From assembly GCA_963733905.1 (NCBI GenBank), contig CAVTEU010000003.1:62001-126000 (forward strand): 64,000 bases of DNA. The letters run 5' to 3'. Every line of letters begins with the position of its first letter. The stretch's first letter is position 1. Of the stretch, positions 17,701 through 27,874 are shown one piece after another. The stretch is from DATADW01 sp963733905 (GTDB lineage Bacteria; Actinomycetota; Acidimicrobiia; Spongiisociales; DATADW01). Both the position numbers and the translations under genes were made by a program. The notes under the pieces are model-generated. The model searched no databases, was not told the DNA's origin, and saw nothing but the letters and a program-made list of their open reading frames with translations.

Positions 17701-18948
17701 TCAGGGTTGTCCGGCCCTCTCCAAAAGCAAGTCCCGTTCCGGGATGTTCCGAACCAACTGGGCTGCCCGTGCGAACTCGGCGCGCGCCTCCTGGGTCCGT
17801 CCGAGACGGCTGAGGAGATCCCCTCTGACACTGAAGAGCAGGTGGTATCCGCCCATGGCTGGGTCTTCGGTGAGCGAGTCCACCAACTCGAGACCCGCTT
17901 CGGGGCCGATGGCCATCCCCACCGCAACCGCCCGGTTCAATTGCACGACGGGTGAGGGCACGAGGCGAGCCAACTCGTCGTAGAGACCGGCGATTCGTGC
18001 CCAGTCGGTCTCGTCCGGCGTCATGGCACGGGCGTGACAGGCGGCGATCGCCGCTTGGATGGTGTAGGGCCCCGGGCTGGTGCTGAGCGCTTCGGACCTC
18101 TCCAGGGCGACGAGACCCCTGTTGATGAGGAGGCGGTCCCAGTGGGCACGGTTCTGGTCGAACAACAGGACCGGCCTCCCGTCGGGTCCCGAACGGGCAC
18201 GGAGTCGCGACGCCTGGATCTCCATCAGCGCCACCAGTCCGTGCACCTCTGGCTCGGAGGGCATCAGCGTGGCGAGGATTCGCCCCAGCCGGAGAGCCTC
18301 CTCGCACAACGTGGGCCGGGTCCAGTGCTCGCCTGCGGTTGCGGTGTACCCCTCGTTGAAGATGGCGTAGATCACCTCGAGCACAGAGCCGAGCCGGTTG
18401 GGGAGCTCATCTCCCGACGGGACCTCGAAGGGGATCTCCTCCCGTGCCAGCGTCCGCTTGGCGCGGACGATCCTCTGGGCAATGGTCGTCGGTGGGACCA
18501 GATAGGCGTGCGCGATCTCCTCGGTGGTCAGACCGCCGAGGAGGCGGAGGGTGAGAGCGACCCGAGACTCCGGCGATAGCGCCGGGTGACAGGCGGTGAA
18601 CACCAAGCGCAACAAGTCGTCGCCAATGTCGTCATCGATGTCTTCGGCGACCTCGGCTTCGAAACCCTGGTCCGGTTGGAGCCCACCACCGAGCACGGCG
18701 ACCTTGTGGGCCAGCCGCTCGTCCCTTCGGTAGCGGTCGATGGCGCGCCGCTTGGCCACCGCCACGAGCCAGGCACCGGGTTTGTCGGGCACTCCCGACT
18801 CGGGCCACTGCTCCAAGGCGGCGACCAGGGCATCGTGGGCCAGATCCTCGGCAAGCCCGACATCCCCTGTCATCCTTGCCAGCGATGCAATGAGGCGGGC
18901 CGACTCGATCCGCCAGACCGCCTCGATTTCACGGGTGGTGCGTTCCAC
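17701..18948 (-). CDS. ECF42-type RNA polymerase sigma factor with C-terminal TPR-like extension
   Basis: A 415-residue sigma factor, about twice the usual ECF length. Sigma region 2 is DVGLAEDLAHDALVAALEQWP with KRRAIDRYRRDE. Sigma region 4 is LLGGLTTEEIAHAYLVPPTTIAQRIVRAKRTL. A long helical C-terminal domain (about 185-415) follows, as in the ECF42 group; it includes EVIYAIFNEGY and PSPVVQLNRAVAVGMA. In that group the extension takes the place of a classic anti-sigma factor. Its partner, a DGPF/YCII protein, lies just upstream on the same strand, the expected arrangement. The frame is intact. What the system senses is not known. Confidence 0.92.
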   Translation of the reverse strand: MERTTREIEAVWRIESARLIASLARMTGDVGLAEDLAHDALVAALEQWPESGVPDKPGAWLVAVAKRRAIDRYRRDERLAHKVAVLGGGLQPDQGFEAEVAEDIDDDIGDDLLRLVFTACHPALSPESRVALTLRLLGGLTTEEIAHAYLVPPTTIAQRIVRAKRTLAREEIPFEVPSGDELPNRLGSVLEVIYAIFNEGYTATAGEHWTRPTLCEEALRLGRILATLMPSEPEVHGLVALMEIQASRLRARSGPDGRPVLLFDQNRAHWDRLLINRGLVALERSEALSTSPGPYTIQAAIAACHARAMTPDETDWARIAGLYDELARLVPSPVVQLNRAVAVGMAIGPEAGLELVDSLTEDPAMGGYHLLFSVRGDLLSRLGRTQEARAEFARAAQLVRNIPERDLLLERAGQP

Positions 18949-18998
18949 GGGGTGCCATCAGAGCACATACCCCGTGGAACGCAACACCGGTCTCTGCG

Positions 18999-19431
18999 TC
19001 AGCCCTGCTGGCCCTCGACGATTGCCCGGGTGCGCTGCTCCTGCTCGGCGACTTCCGGTGTGTAGGCCTCGCCGAAGTCCTCGGCCTCGAACACCTGTCG
19101 GAGCTCGATCACACTGTCCTCGCCGGTCGGGTTGGGGCAGCGCCGCGCCCACTCGATCGCCTCATCCATCGACTTCACCTGCCACAACCAGTACCCCGCC
19201 ACCAGTTCCTTGGCTTCGGTGAAGGGGCCGTCGACCACCGTAATCTCGCCGCCGCTTCCAGACGACCCGAGCCCCCTTGGAACTGGGATGCAACCCTTCA
19301 CCGGCCAGCATCACGCCGGCCTTGGCCAGTTCCTCGTTGTACTGGCCCATCTCGATGAGCATCTGCGGATCGGGCTCTGTTGCTCCCGCCTCGATCTCGG
19401 GGGTTGACTTGACGAGCGCTACGACTCGCAT
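18999..19431 (-). CDS. DGPF-domain (YCII-related) protein, partner of ECF42 (one frameshift)
   Basis: The start is the ATG at 19429-19431 behind GAGAGGAGG. The first frame gives MRVVALVKSTPEIEAGA and MLIEMGQYNEELAKAGVML. A one-base shift near 19258 leads to EITVVDGPFTEAKELVAGYWLW, containing the DGPF motif, then SMDEAIEWARRCP and a stop at 18999. Repaired length is about 143 residues. DGPF proteins belong to the YCII alpha-beta barrel superfamily. Their link to ECF42 sigma factors is known from gene neighbourhood; their biochemical role is not settled. The gap to the sigma gene is 50 bases, so they form an operon. Confidence 0.85.
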
Positions 19432-19542
19432 CTTCGCCTCTCCTCTCCGGGCCCGGTTTGGGCCCCTCTTCATATGACCGTCGATTGGGGATGACCCAGA
19501 TCGACAGCCATTTGGAGATTCTTCCCCCAAGTCGCATCGGGT

Positions 19543-19986
19543 ATGCCTGCCGCCGCTACGTTGAAGTTGATGGCGACCGACTTTTCGTGGCGTGGCGAAT
19601 TCGACAATGGAGAGCTGAACCGGTTACACGCCGAGGCGTTCGGACACCGGGTCTTCGACGGGGAGGAGTGGGACTGGCTCCGTCAGGTGTCCGACCACAG
19701 CCTCGGCTGGGTCATGGCCAGAGACGACGGGAACCTGGTCGGCTTTCTCAACGTGCCGTGGGACGGCCTGGTACACGCCTGGCTCCAGGACGTGATGGTG
19801 GCGGCCACAGCGCAACATCGGGGAGTCGGGAGGGCCATGGTGAGCTTGGCGCGTGAACGCACCGCCGCGGCGGGGTGCGAATGGCTCCACGTCGATTTCG
19901 ACTCCGACCTCGCTCCGTTCTACATCACGGCGTGTGGGTTCAGCCCGACCGGAGCCGGGCTGATCAACCTCACCGACGATTCCTGA
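19543..19986 (+). CDS. GNAT-family N-acetyltransferase
   Basis: A 147-residue protein with the GNAT acetyl-CoA-binding motif: WLQDVMVAATAQHRGVGRAMVSLA, where R/Q-x-x-G-x-G/A appears as QHRGVGRA, and the later strand-helix EWLHVDFDSDLAPFYITACGF. The substrate cannot be told from sequence. The start may be the ATG at 19543 or the one at 19570 (MATDFSWRGEF). The frame is intact. It is a single gene between the converging sigma/DGPF pair and the GT4 gene. Confidence 0.85.
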   Translation: MPAAATLKLMATDFSWRGEFDNGELNRLHAEAFGHRVFDGEEWDWLRQVSDHSLGWVMARDDGNLVGFLNVPWDGLVHAWLQDVMVAATAQHRGVGRAMVSLARERTAAAGCEWLHVDFDSDLAPFYITACGFSPTGAGLINLTDDS

Positions 19987-20026
19987 GCGGATCGGGAATG
20001 CAAACCGGCGCCGGTGGGCGTCGCTC

Positions 20027-21229
20027 TCAGCGGTCGAACGCGGCGTCGTAGGCGGCGAGGAGGTGCGGCGCCGACCGATCCCAGGAAAGGTCGTCGTGGA
20101 AGTGGCGCACAGCAGCCTCCGACATCTGGGAACGCCGCTGCGGGTCGTCGAGCAGGTCGTTGATGCAGGCCGCCAGGGCCTTGTCGGTGTCGCCCTCGGC
20201 GAAGGCACCGGCCTCCCCCGCCGAGACCCGCGCCTCGGTGAGGTCGAAGGCCACGACGGGCAGCCCGAAGAACTGGTACTCGATCACCTTGTTCATCGTG
20301 CTCCGCTCCGACCAGGCGCTCCTCGGGACCGGGTCGACACCGATATCTGCCGATGAGAGGATCCGACAGAGATCGTCGTCGCTCACCACACCGGTGAAGG
20401 TGGTGCGGTCCTCCAGGTCGAGCTCGCCGGCCAACTCGATGACCTGGCCGCGGTTGGTTCCGCCACCGATGAACACCCCCTGGACGTCCTCCCTCCCGAA
20501 CTCGTCGCGCAGGATCGCCAGTGCCCTAACCAGGGCGTCGACCCCGTCTTGATGCCCGATCTCGCCGAGGTAGGCGACGACGAACCGGCGGCCGCGGCGC
20601 CAGGACTCATCTGCGGGGTAACGACGGAATCGCTCGGGGGAAGGTCCGGAGCGAACCACGAACACCCTGTCCGGAGCCATCTCACCCCGCTCAACAGCCA
20701 CCTTCTTGTGGCTCTCATTGGTGGCGATGGCCACGGTTGAGGTGCGGAAGGTCTGCTCCTCCATGAAGCGGAGGAAGCGGTACATCACGTCCCGTCGTCC
20801 GGGGAACTTGACCTCGTACAGCTCGGGGGAGAGATCGTGGTGGTCGAAGATGAACCGCTTGCCGAAGAGCTTCCAGAAGCGACCGATGATCCACGACGTC
20901 TCCGGCGGGTTGCAGGCGTGGATCACATCGAATCTTCTGCCGGCCAGGGCGACCCGGGCACTGAGGAGGAACGTTCGGAGGAAGGCGTAGACGTACTCGC
21001 CCACAAACCCCAGCTTCGTCTTCGGGTCGAAGGGCATCCCGTATCGATAGATCTCGACTCCCTCGAGCTTCTCCCGCGGTGCGACCTGGCCCTTCATCTT
21101 GGGACAGATGACGCTGACCCGATAGCCGGCGCGCTGCAGGGTGGTGGCCTCCATCCATACCCGACGGTCGAAGGGGACCGGCAGGTTCTGGACGAGGATC
21201 AGGACTCGTCTACCAGCAGATACCGACAT
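20027..21229 (-). CDS. Glycosyltransferase family 4
   Basis: An intact 400-residue GT4 enzyme, the last gene of the second polysaccharide operon. The N-terminal half has VLILVQNLPVPFDRRVWMEA and RFDVIHACNPPETSW. The C-terminal half has VAYLGEIGHQDGVDALVRAL, a GGG-containing FIGGGTNRGQV, and the donor-binding region RSTMNKVIEYQFFGLPVVAFDL. The first bases overlap the 3' end of the AlgD-type gene by 20, so the pair is translationally coupled. The sugar donor is unknown. Confidence 0.9.
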   Translation of the reverse strand: MSVSAGRRVLILVQNLPVPFDRRVWMEATTLQRAGYRVSVICPKMKGQVAPREKLEGVEIYRYGMPFDPKTKLGFVGEYVYAFLRTFLLSARVALAGRRFDVIHACNPPETSWIIGRFWKLFGKRFIFDHHDLSPELYEVKFPGRRDVMYRFLRFMEEQTFRTSTVAIATNESHKKVAVERGEMAPDRVFVVRSGPSPERFRRYPADESWRRGRRFVVAYLGEIGHQDGVDALVRALAILRDEFGREDVQGVFIGGGTNRGQVIELAGELDLEDRTTFTGVVSDDDLCRILSSADIGVDPVPRSAWSERSTMNKVIEYQFFGLPVVAFDLTEARVSAGEAGAFAEGDTDKALAACINDLLDDPQRRSQMSEAAVRHFHDDLSWDRSAPHLLAAYDAAFDR

Positions 21230-22513
21230 AGTTCTCCAACTCCCCTGGGTCCTCGATCAACCGCACGAAATCGATCACTAGCTGGCCGGGTCGACGGAGG
21301 GCGAGGGCGTCCTTGAAGGTCTCGTGCGCCGTGCCGAGCACGAGCACCTCCGTGTCCTCGACGAGGTCTTCGAGCCTGTCGACCATCAGGCCCGAGATGT
21401 GCGGAATCTGGTTGAGCAGGTACTCGCGGTTTGCCCCCACCAGCGAGCTGAGGCTGACGACCGGGTCATGGATCCGCACCCGGTATCCCTTCCCGATGAG
21501 CCGCTCGACGATGGTCACCATCGGGCTCTCCCGCAGATCGTCGGTCTCCGGCTTGAAGCTCAACCCGAGCACGCCGACGCTTCTCGCCCCGCTCTGTTGT
21601 ATGAGGTCGAACGCCCAATCGGTGTGCACCTGGTTGCTGGGGAGGATCGACCGCATGATCGGGAGATCGATGTCGAGGTGCCGCGACTTGTACTCCAGGG
21701 CGCGCAGGTCCTTGGGAAGACATGAGCCGCCAAAGGCAAACCCGGGCCGGAGGTACTTCTCGGAGATGTTGAGCTTGACGTCGAGCGTGAATGCCTCCAT
21801 CAGTGGCCCCGAGTCCATTCCCAGCCGCTTGGAGAGCCTGCCCACCTCGTTGGCGAAGCCCACCTTGAGGGCGTGCCAGGCGTTGTCGAGGTACTTGAGC
21901 ATCTCTGCGCTGCGGAGGTCGCTGAGCACCTCGGGTGCATCGAGATGGCGGTACAGCCCGGCAACCAGATCGCGCGCCCTCGGGTCGGATCCACCCACGA
22001 CGACCCTGGGAGGCGAGACATAGTCGAGAAGTGCGCTTCCCTCGCGGAGGAACTCGGGGTTGAAGCAGACCCCGATATCGGTGCCGACGCGTCGTCCCAG
22101 CACCCTCTTCGATGAGCGGGATCACCTCTTGCTCGGTCGTCCCCGGGAACGAGGTGGAGCGGACACATACGGTGTAGGTGCTCGACCGGTCCGACAGGGC
22201 CTCGCCAATCTGTCGGGCGACGGCGCGCAGGTGGCTGAGGTCGGTCTCCCCGGTGTCACGGCTCGGTGTACCCACGCAGATGAGAGCCACCTCGCTTCCC
22301 GCCACCGCCTCGTGGTAGTCGTCTGTGGCCCGCAGCCGCCCGATAGCGACCATGTCTGCGATGAGCTCGGTGAGCCCGGGCTCCACGACGGGAGATCGCA
22401 CCCTCATTGATCATCTCGACCTTGAGCGGGTTCGGGTCGACGCCGATCACGGTGTGGCCGTCGCGGGCCAGACAGGCGGCTGATACGGCTCCGACGTATC
22501 CCAACCCGAACAC
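21210..22513 (-). CDS. Nucleotide-sugar 6-dehydrogenase, GDP-mannose (AlgD) type, frameshifted
   Basis: This enzyme oxidises C6 of a nucleotide hexose to the uronic acid using NAD. The Rossmann start is FGLGYVGAVSAACLA. After a first shift near 22400 the sequence gives ALICVGTPS, SLP-type core residues and VRSTSFPGTT. After a second near 22105 it gives CFNPEFLREGSALLDY and the catalytic-Cys motif FAFGGSCLPKDLRAL, which is closer to AlgD than to UDP-glucose dehydrogenase. It ends with the C-terminal NAD(P) domain SVGVLGLSFKPETDDLRESP. The start is unclear: GTG at 22511-22513, or upstream through a 15-bp tandem repeat encoding VAESD twice, which leads into SDIKIAVFGLGYVG if one A is restored. 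Confidence 0.87.
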
Positions 22514-22524
22514 AGCTATTTGAT

Positions 22525-22554
22525 ATCGGATTCGGCGACATCGGATTCGGCGAC
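22525..22554. repeat. Perfect tandem 15-bp duplication at the 5' end of the AlgD-type gene
   Basis: The unit ATCGGATTCGGCGAC occurs twice without a gap. Because 15 bp is five codons, it adds the peptide VAESD a second time in the frame that leads into the Rossmann fold. It lies between the stop of the Cys-rich gene and the conserved start of the dehydrogenase. Confidence 0.8.
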
Positions 22555-22558
22555 CCGC

Positions 22559-23665
22559 TCATGGTTCCAGATGCCTTTGCGCGTCCGGCCCCGATTCGCC
22601 GTTCCCGCGGGACCCGTTGACCGACCGGTTGATCGAGACAGGCGTGGGAGCGGCCTCCACCCGGCGCAGCCAGATCTCCCGCCAGTACGGGAAACCGCTG
22701 CGGGGGCACAACTCGTGGTAGTCGCCTTCGCAGATGAAGCCTTCGATGATGAGGCAGTCCGAACCGAGGTGGTTCATCCGACCGGTCGCCTCATCGATGA
22801 TCCGGTCGACCCGGCGCAACACCCGCGCCTGGCGGCCGACGTAGCGGATCGACTCCCGGTCGAAGCTGAGCCCGCGGTTCTTGTTGTCGTGGTTGAGCGT
22901 CGCCTCGATCTCTGCCAGCGGCCGCACCTCGACCAGTTCACCCGGTTGGAGGTCCAGCGTCTCCTTTGGTGTCTTGGTCAGCGTCCCTTGGACGAAGGGA
23001 TACTTCACCGCCCCCTTGATCCGGAGGAAACGGGGCAGGTAGCGGCGGCTGAACCCCTGCAGCTTGTTGAACGCAAAAATGGCGTAGCCGCGCACCGCCG
23101 TTGCGCCGGTCACGTTCCCCGATCGAACGTCCCGCCACCACGGGCGTGGATCCCACCACCGGAGCCGGACCGGCGCCGCCTCCAACATCTGGGTGGCCTG
23201 GCAGCGGTAGGCCTCGGGATCGAGCTGTTGGCGGGTGCTCTCCATCAACAGAGGCGGCACGTCTTCCGCCGGAGCGAGGTCGGCCGGGTCGGTCGACGGC
23301 TCGTGTTGGTCTACCCGCTCGAGCCACGCCTCCCGCCAGTGGAACATGCACCCCGCCTGGCAGCCCCCATGTGCGGCACCGTCACAGCGCGCCTCGGCGA
23401 GGTGCACGGTGTCGAACATCTGCCGCATGTAGGGGCCGACGATGGTGTCGCACACCTTGTCGGCTCGTCGCCACACGGTGAAGGTCTTGCCGCAATAGGG
23501 CGTCATCTCGGGCATGAACGGCAACCCGTCGAGGGCGCCGTTCCCGTCCAAGGTCGCCATGATCTCGTCGAGGGAGCGGACCCGAACCCTCTCTCCGGGT
23601 CGCAGGTTCAATTGGGGGCGCGGCGGTGCCACCGCCACTTGGGTACTCGATGTGGTCAACGCCAT
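22559..23665 (-). CDS. Unrecognised protein with a duplicated Cys/His domain, polysaccharide operon
   Basis: A 368-residue intact protein that I do not recognise. Two copies of one domain, about 20-116 and about 245-345, share the pattern L-x-P-G-E-x-V-x-V-R-x-L-x-E-I-x-A-T-L, a middle G-L-x-F, Y-x-G, then R-x-D-K/R-I/V-x-D, and an ending W-R-E-x-W-L-x-R-V. Copy 1 has Cys58, Cys72, Cys94, Cys102 and Cys106; the last three, with His99, read C-x7-C-x3-C. Copy 2 keeps C-x7-C, but the third Cys is Gly. A metal site or disulfide role is possible. I chose the ATG at 23663-23665 because GGAAGGGAG precedes it; an ATG at 23692 overlaps the lyase stop (ATGA). No signal peptide or TM segment. Confidence 0.75.
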   Translation of the reverse strand: MALTTSSTQVAVAPPRPQLNLRPGERVRVRSLDEIMATLDGNGALDGLPFMPEMTPYCGKTFTVWRRADKVCDTIVGPYMRQMFDTVHLAEARCDGAAHGGCQAGCMFHWREAWLERVDQHEPSTDPADLAPAEDVPPLLMESTRQQLDPEAYRCQATQMLEAAPVRLRWWDPRPWWRDVRSGNVTGATAVRGYAIFAFNKLQGFSRRYLPRFLRIKGAVKYPFVQGTLTKTPKETLDLQPGELVEVRPLAEIEATLNHDNKNRGLSFDRESIRYVGRQARVLRRVDRIIDEATGRMNHLGSDCLIIEGFICEGDYHELCPRSGFPYWREIWLRRVEAAPTPVSINRSVNGSRGNGESGPDAQRHLEP

Positions 23666-23688
23666 TCTGTTCTCCCTTCCAGTGATCG

Positions 23689-25677
23689 TCATGGCGCACC
23701 GGCCTCGCCGGTTCCCCCAGCCGCCACCACCGCGAGCGCGGTGGGTGTGAAATCCATCTCGGTCCGCAGACGCGTCCTTGCCGGCACGGTCCCGCTCCCC
23801 GCCAGAGAAATGGATGGCAGGCGCTCGCCGAATCGCGGTGAGTACCAGCCGTCGATCGGTTCGGTCCCTCCCCGCGTGCTCGACCAGACGAGTGCGTCGG
23901 GAAGGGTCATCACCGCCGAACCACCCGGCCAGGTCAGTTCGGCGATGTTGCCCGCGCAGACGGGCATCTACCTCCGGGCCGAGGTGGAAGGAGAGGCGGA
24001 CTGTCGCCTGGCCACCGCCCATCTCGTCTTCGATCACCAGCCGTCCCTGCTCGGTCAGTTCCACGCTGCGGCGATGAATTCGGCCGGGCTCGAGCCGGCT
24101 GTAACCGTCGTGGCTGGCGGTGACCGCCCTCGGCTGCGCGTGCCGGCGCTCTCCAAACGGGTGCGGGCTTGCCTGGTCCAGAGGAAAGGTCCACCCGACA
24201 CCGACTGGTCTAGGCCGTCGAGCTCCAAGGTGTTGTGCGCCCGGGTGGAGCGGAAGTACGCCCGCAGCTCGGGCTCGGCGTGGTAGGTGTAGGTCCCGGG
24301 GTCGGCCAGCACCTCGACACCGTCGTGTCGCACCTCCACCGAGAGGGCGTCGGCGTGGGCATGGGCGGCGATCGACAGGAAGCCGTGCGGGCCGGCGTCC
24401 AGACGACACCAGATCTCCGGACTCTCATCCTGAGGTGTCCGGAGCAGGACCATCCCGGCATCTGCAAGAACGTCGGGTCGACTGGTGGGGCGACCGGCCG
24501 GCAGCGGTGGCGGCTTCGCCAGCCCGGTGATCAGCCAGGTCCTGAGGTCGGATTCTGCGAGCTTCGGCCACCAGTCGAGTTCCCCGAAGAGAGCTGCGCC
24601 GGTTGCCAACAACGATGCCCAGCGGTCCTGAGCCGGATCGACCAGGAGCGCGGTCCCGTCGTCGGAGTCCCCCTGGCGGGGTGGATGGAGACGGATGTCC
24701 ACCATGGCGGCGAGGGCGTCGGTCATGCCGCGCAGGGTCTCCCAGAAGTCCTGGCTGAGGGGCTCGCCCGCAGCATCGGCCTCGGCCGCGGCCACAAGGC
24801 ACAACTCCATGGCCAGCCCGTGGTAGTCGGTGGCCAACTCGCGGTTGAGCCCGCTGGGGAATGTCTGGGCGACCGTCTCCCGCTCCAAGACCTCACGTGC
24901 CCGCAGCGGCCCAACCGGCCGATTGCCGGAACCATGGGAAGGCGGTGGCGGCGATCAGTTGACCGGCCGCCTCGGCGAGGAGATGGTTGTTGGCCGATGA
25001 CCCACGGCTGGGGAATCGGGCCAGATACCACTGGTGCCAGGCGAGCTGACGGTGGAAGTCGGGGTTGAGGTCGAAGAGATCCTCCACACCGCCCCAACCG
25101 GCGAGCAGCCGGCGTGTCCAAACCCACGACGTCATCCGGATCCCCAACTCGATCCCGCTGATCCAGTGCGGGCCCCTGCCCAGTGGGTTCCGCTGCCACC
25201 AATCGCGCAGATGCGCGGCAGCCATCTCGGCATAGGCGGCCCGGCCGGTGATGGCGAACGCGGCAGCCAGCACGGTCAGGTGGTGGTGGCGGGACAGTTC
25301 CCAGATCTGCTTGATCGATCCGACACGACCCGGATCGCGGTGCTCGATGTCGAAGGAGAACATGTCGTGAGGCGCCCGGATCCCGCTGACCGGGTCGAGG
25401 AACCAGTCGGGCACTGGGACCATGTCGTCACGTACCACCCCAAGAGCCGCCCAAGCTGCCCTCGAGCAGACGGTCGGCGGCTGCGATGCACGCCTCGGGC
25501 CCCGTGACCAGGCAGCTGTTTGATCGGAGAGGGAAAGAGCGTGATGCGCACCACCGGCGGCTGGCGGCTCTGGGCATCGATCCGCAGCGTCGTCTGGTGA
25601 AAGCGGTCGGCGACACGCCCCGCCACCTCTGCCGGGGTCATCCGTCGCAAGCGACGCAGGTACCAGTCCAGGTCCAT
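23689..25677 (-). CDS. Heparinase II/III-like polysaccharide lyase (four frameshifts)
   Basis: Pieces in alternating frames give one protein of about 660 residues. The N-terminus is WYLRRLRRMTPAEVAGRVADR. An alpha-toroid section has FDIEHRDPGRVGSIKQIWELS and GIRMTSWVW. The beta-sandwich has SIAAHAHADALSVEV, VLADPGTYTYH and FRSTRAHNTLELDGLDQS, the signature of the heparinase II/III family. The end is AVMTLPDALVWSS. Frame changes lie near 25510, 24890, 24130 and 23965. Enzymes of this type in biosynthesis loci are thought to cleave or edit a uronate-containing polymer; the actual substrate is unknown. No signal peptide is visible. It sits between the bi-domain oxidoreductase (6-base gap) and the Cys-rich gene. 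Confidence 0.82.
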
Positions 25678-25683
25678 GCCGTC

Positions 25684-27874
25684 TCAGGTCCCTGCCGGCT
25701 CGTCGAGGGCAACGGCCCGTCCCGATGCCGCCGCCGGGGCGATCGCAAACGTCGCCTCGGACGTGCGGAGAAGCGATTCGAACCGAATGGGCATCGGCCC
25801 ACCGCTGCCGCACCGCCTCGATGAACGAGTCGAGCTGCCGGCGCTGCCCCTTGTCGACGCCGCCACGGATCCCGGAACCGACGCGCCGCTTTCGCCCTCC
25901 CCGATAGATCCCGGCCCGTCTGAAGTTGGACATCCGGGCGACACGTCCCTCACCGACAACGGTGAGGGTCTCCTTCGGGTAGGCGGCGTCCCCTTCGGTG
26001 AGGTAGGAGATGATCCCCAAGGATCCGTCGGGGTAGACGAGCCGGCAGACCAGGTTGTCCGGGTCGTCCCCGACCACGGTGGCCGAAACCTCGACCGGGT
26101 CGGCACCGAGCCACCAGGAAATGGTGTCGACAAAGTGGCCGCCCTCGCCCACGAAGCGGGATCCCTGGAGCTCGGCGTCGCCGTACCAGCTACCGGCCTC
26201 GAGCCGCCCGGCGTTGACGGTGTATTCCACGACCACCGGGTGATGGAGCGGCCCGAACCGAGCGCGTAGCGTCCTCGAGCATCGGGGCGAACCGCCGGTT
26301 GTACCCCACCATGAGCCGGTCGTTGCCGGTGGCGGCGACCGCTTCGGCAATCGAGTCCAACTGGGTGCGGTCCACGGCCAGAGGCTTCTCCACGAAGACC
26401 GCCTTGCCCGCCTGCAGGGCGCGGACGACGAGGGCAGCGTGGCTCTCGTGACGGGTGGCTATCAGCACCGCCGGGACCCGCTCGTCGGAGAGCAGACCGT
26501 CGAGATCCGTGGCGGTGGTGGCGAAGCCGAACTTCCGAGCAGCGGTGGCGGCGGAGAGGGCGCCGCGGGTGACCACTGTGGCCAGTTCGACGTCGGCCCG
26601 CCCGGTTAGGTGGGGCAACAGCATGGTGCTGGCGTAGTTGCCGGCTCCGATGACCCCGATCCGCACCACATCGCCGGCGGGGACCGCGGTGCGCCGGGGA
26701 GGGCCGACCGGGGTAGCTCAGTTCTCGCATCGGGACATCTGGGCCGGCGTAACGGAAGATGTTGCCGATCCCACCAAGTGACCCGTCATGGAGCCGGGCG
26801 TAGACCTCTACGGCCCGGTCGAAGTCGAACACCTCGGAGATGAGTGGGACGAGGTCGATCCTGCCCTCGGCCACCAGGTCGAGGAAGGCGCTCAGGTTGC
26901 GCCGCTGGGTCCAGCGGACGTACCCAATCGGGTAATCCACTCCGTCTTCCTCATAGCTCGGGTCGTAGCGCCCCGGCCCGTACGAGCGGGACAACCTGAC
27001 CTCGAGCTCCTTGTCGTAGTAGCTGTTCCAGGGCAGATCGAGGTTTGTCTTGCCGATGTCGACGACGGTGGCCCGGTCGCGGGCAAGTTCGGCTGCCAGC
27101 ACGATCGGATCGCGCTCCTTCGTCCCTGCGGCCAGGAAAACGTGGTCGGCCCCGGCCCCATCGGTGAGGCTGTGCGAGCGACTGGCGGAGGGCCTCGAAT
27201 TCGGCCGACCCGGGGGCGGCGGCAGCCGTGGCTCCCATCTTGACCGCCAGGTCGCACCTCTCGGCCGAGACGTCCACACCGACGACCCGCACACCCGCCG
27301 AGCGGAGTATCTGGACCAGCAATTGGCCGACAAGCCCGAGCCCGATCACGACAGCGGTCTCACCCAGGACCGCGCCGGAGCGTCGGAACCCGTGGAGGGC
27401 GATGGACCCGACGGTGGCGAAGGCCGCCGCCTCGGGGGCGACGCCGTCGGGGACGGCGACGCAGAGATTGGTCGGGACCCAGTTGAACTCGGCGTGGTGG
27501 GCGTATTGATCCCCGGCGCAAGCCACCCGCTGACCCACGCGGAACTCGTCGGCACCCTCCCCCACCTCGACCACCACCCCGGCCAATGAGTAGCCGAGTG
27601 GCGTGTAGCTGTCGAGGCGGTTCATCGCCTTGCGGTAGGTGGCGACAACGCCCTGTTGGGCGGCGCTCTCCAGCACCTTGCGTACCTGATCGGGCCGGGC
27701 TTTCGCCTTCCCGGCCAGCGAAAGCTTGCTCTCGGCGACCTTCATCCGCTCGGTCCCCGCCGAGATCAGGGAGCACTCGGTCCTGACCACGACGCCGCCG
27801 GGGCGCGCCGCTGGCGCCGGCACCTCGAGCAGCGATAACTCCCCGTTCCGGTAATTCTGCGCGACCTGTCTCAT
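25684..27874 (-). CDS. Bi-domain oxidoreductase: zinc-type dehydrogenase fused to Gfo/Idh/MocA (frameshifted)
   Basis: One long gene encodes an MDR-type dehydrogenase domain (residues about 1-340: SLISAGTERMKV, GYSLAGVVVEVGEGADEF, AVVIGLGLVGQLLVQIL) and then a Gfo/Idh/MocA domain (VRIGVIGAGNYASTML, VFVEKPLAVD, VGYNRRFAPML, EGGHFVDTISWWLG). The fusion point near 26690 needs one base removed (CCC to CC). Other shifts lie near 27190, 26270 and 25780. Proteins with this exact fusion are known in polysaccharide loci, where they are presumed to modify a nucleotide sugar; the reaction is not established. The ATG at 27872-27874 overlaps the asnB stop (ATGA). Repaired length is about 730 residues. Confidence 0.85.
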
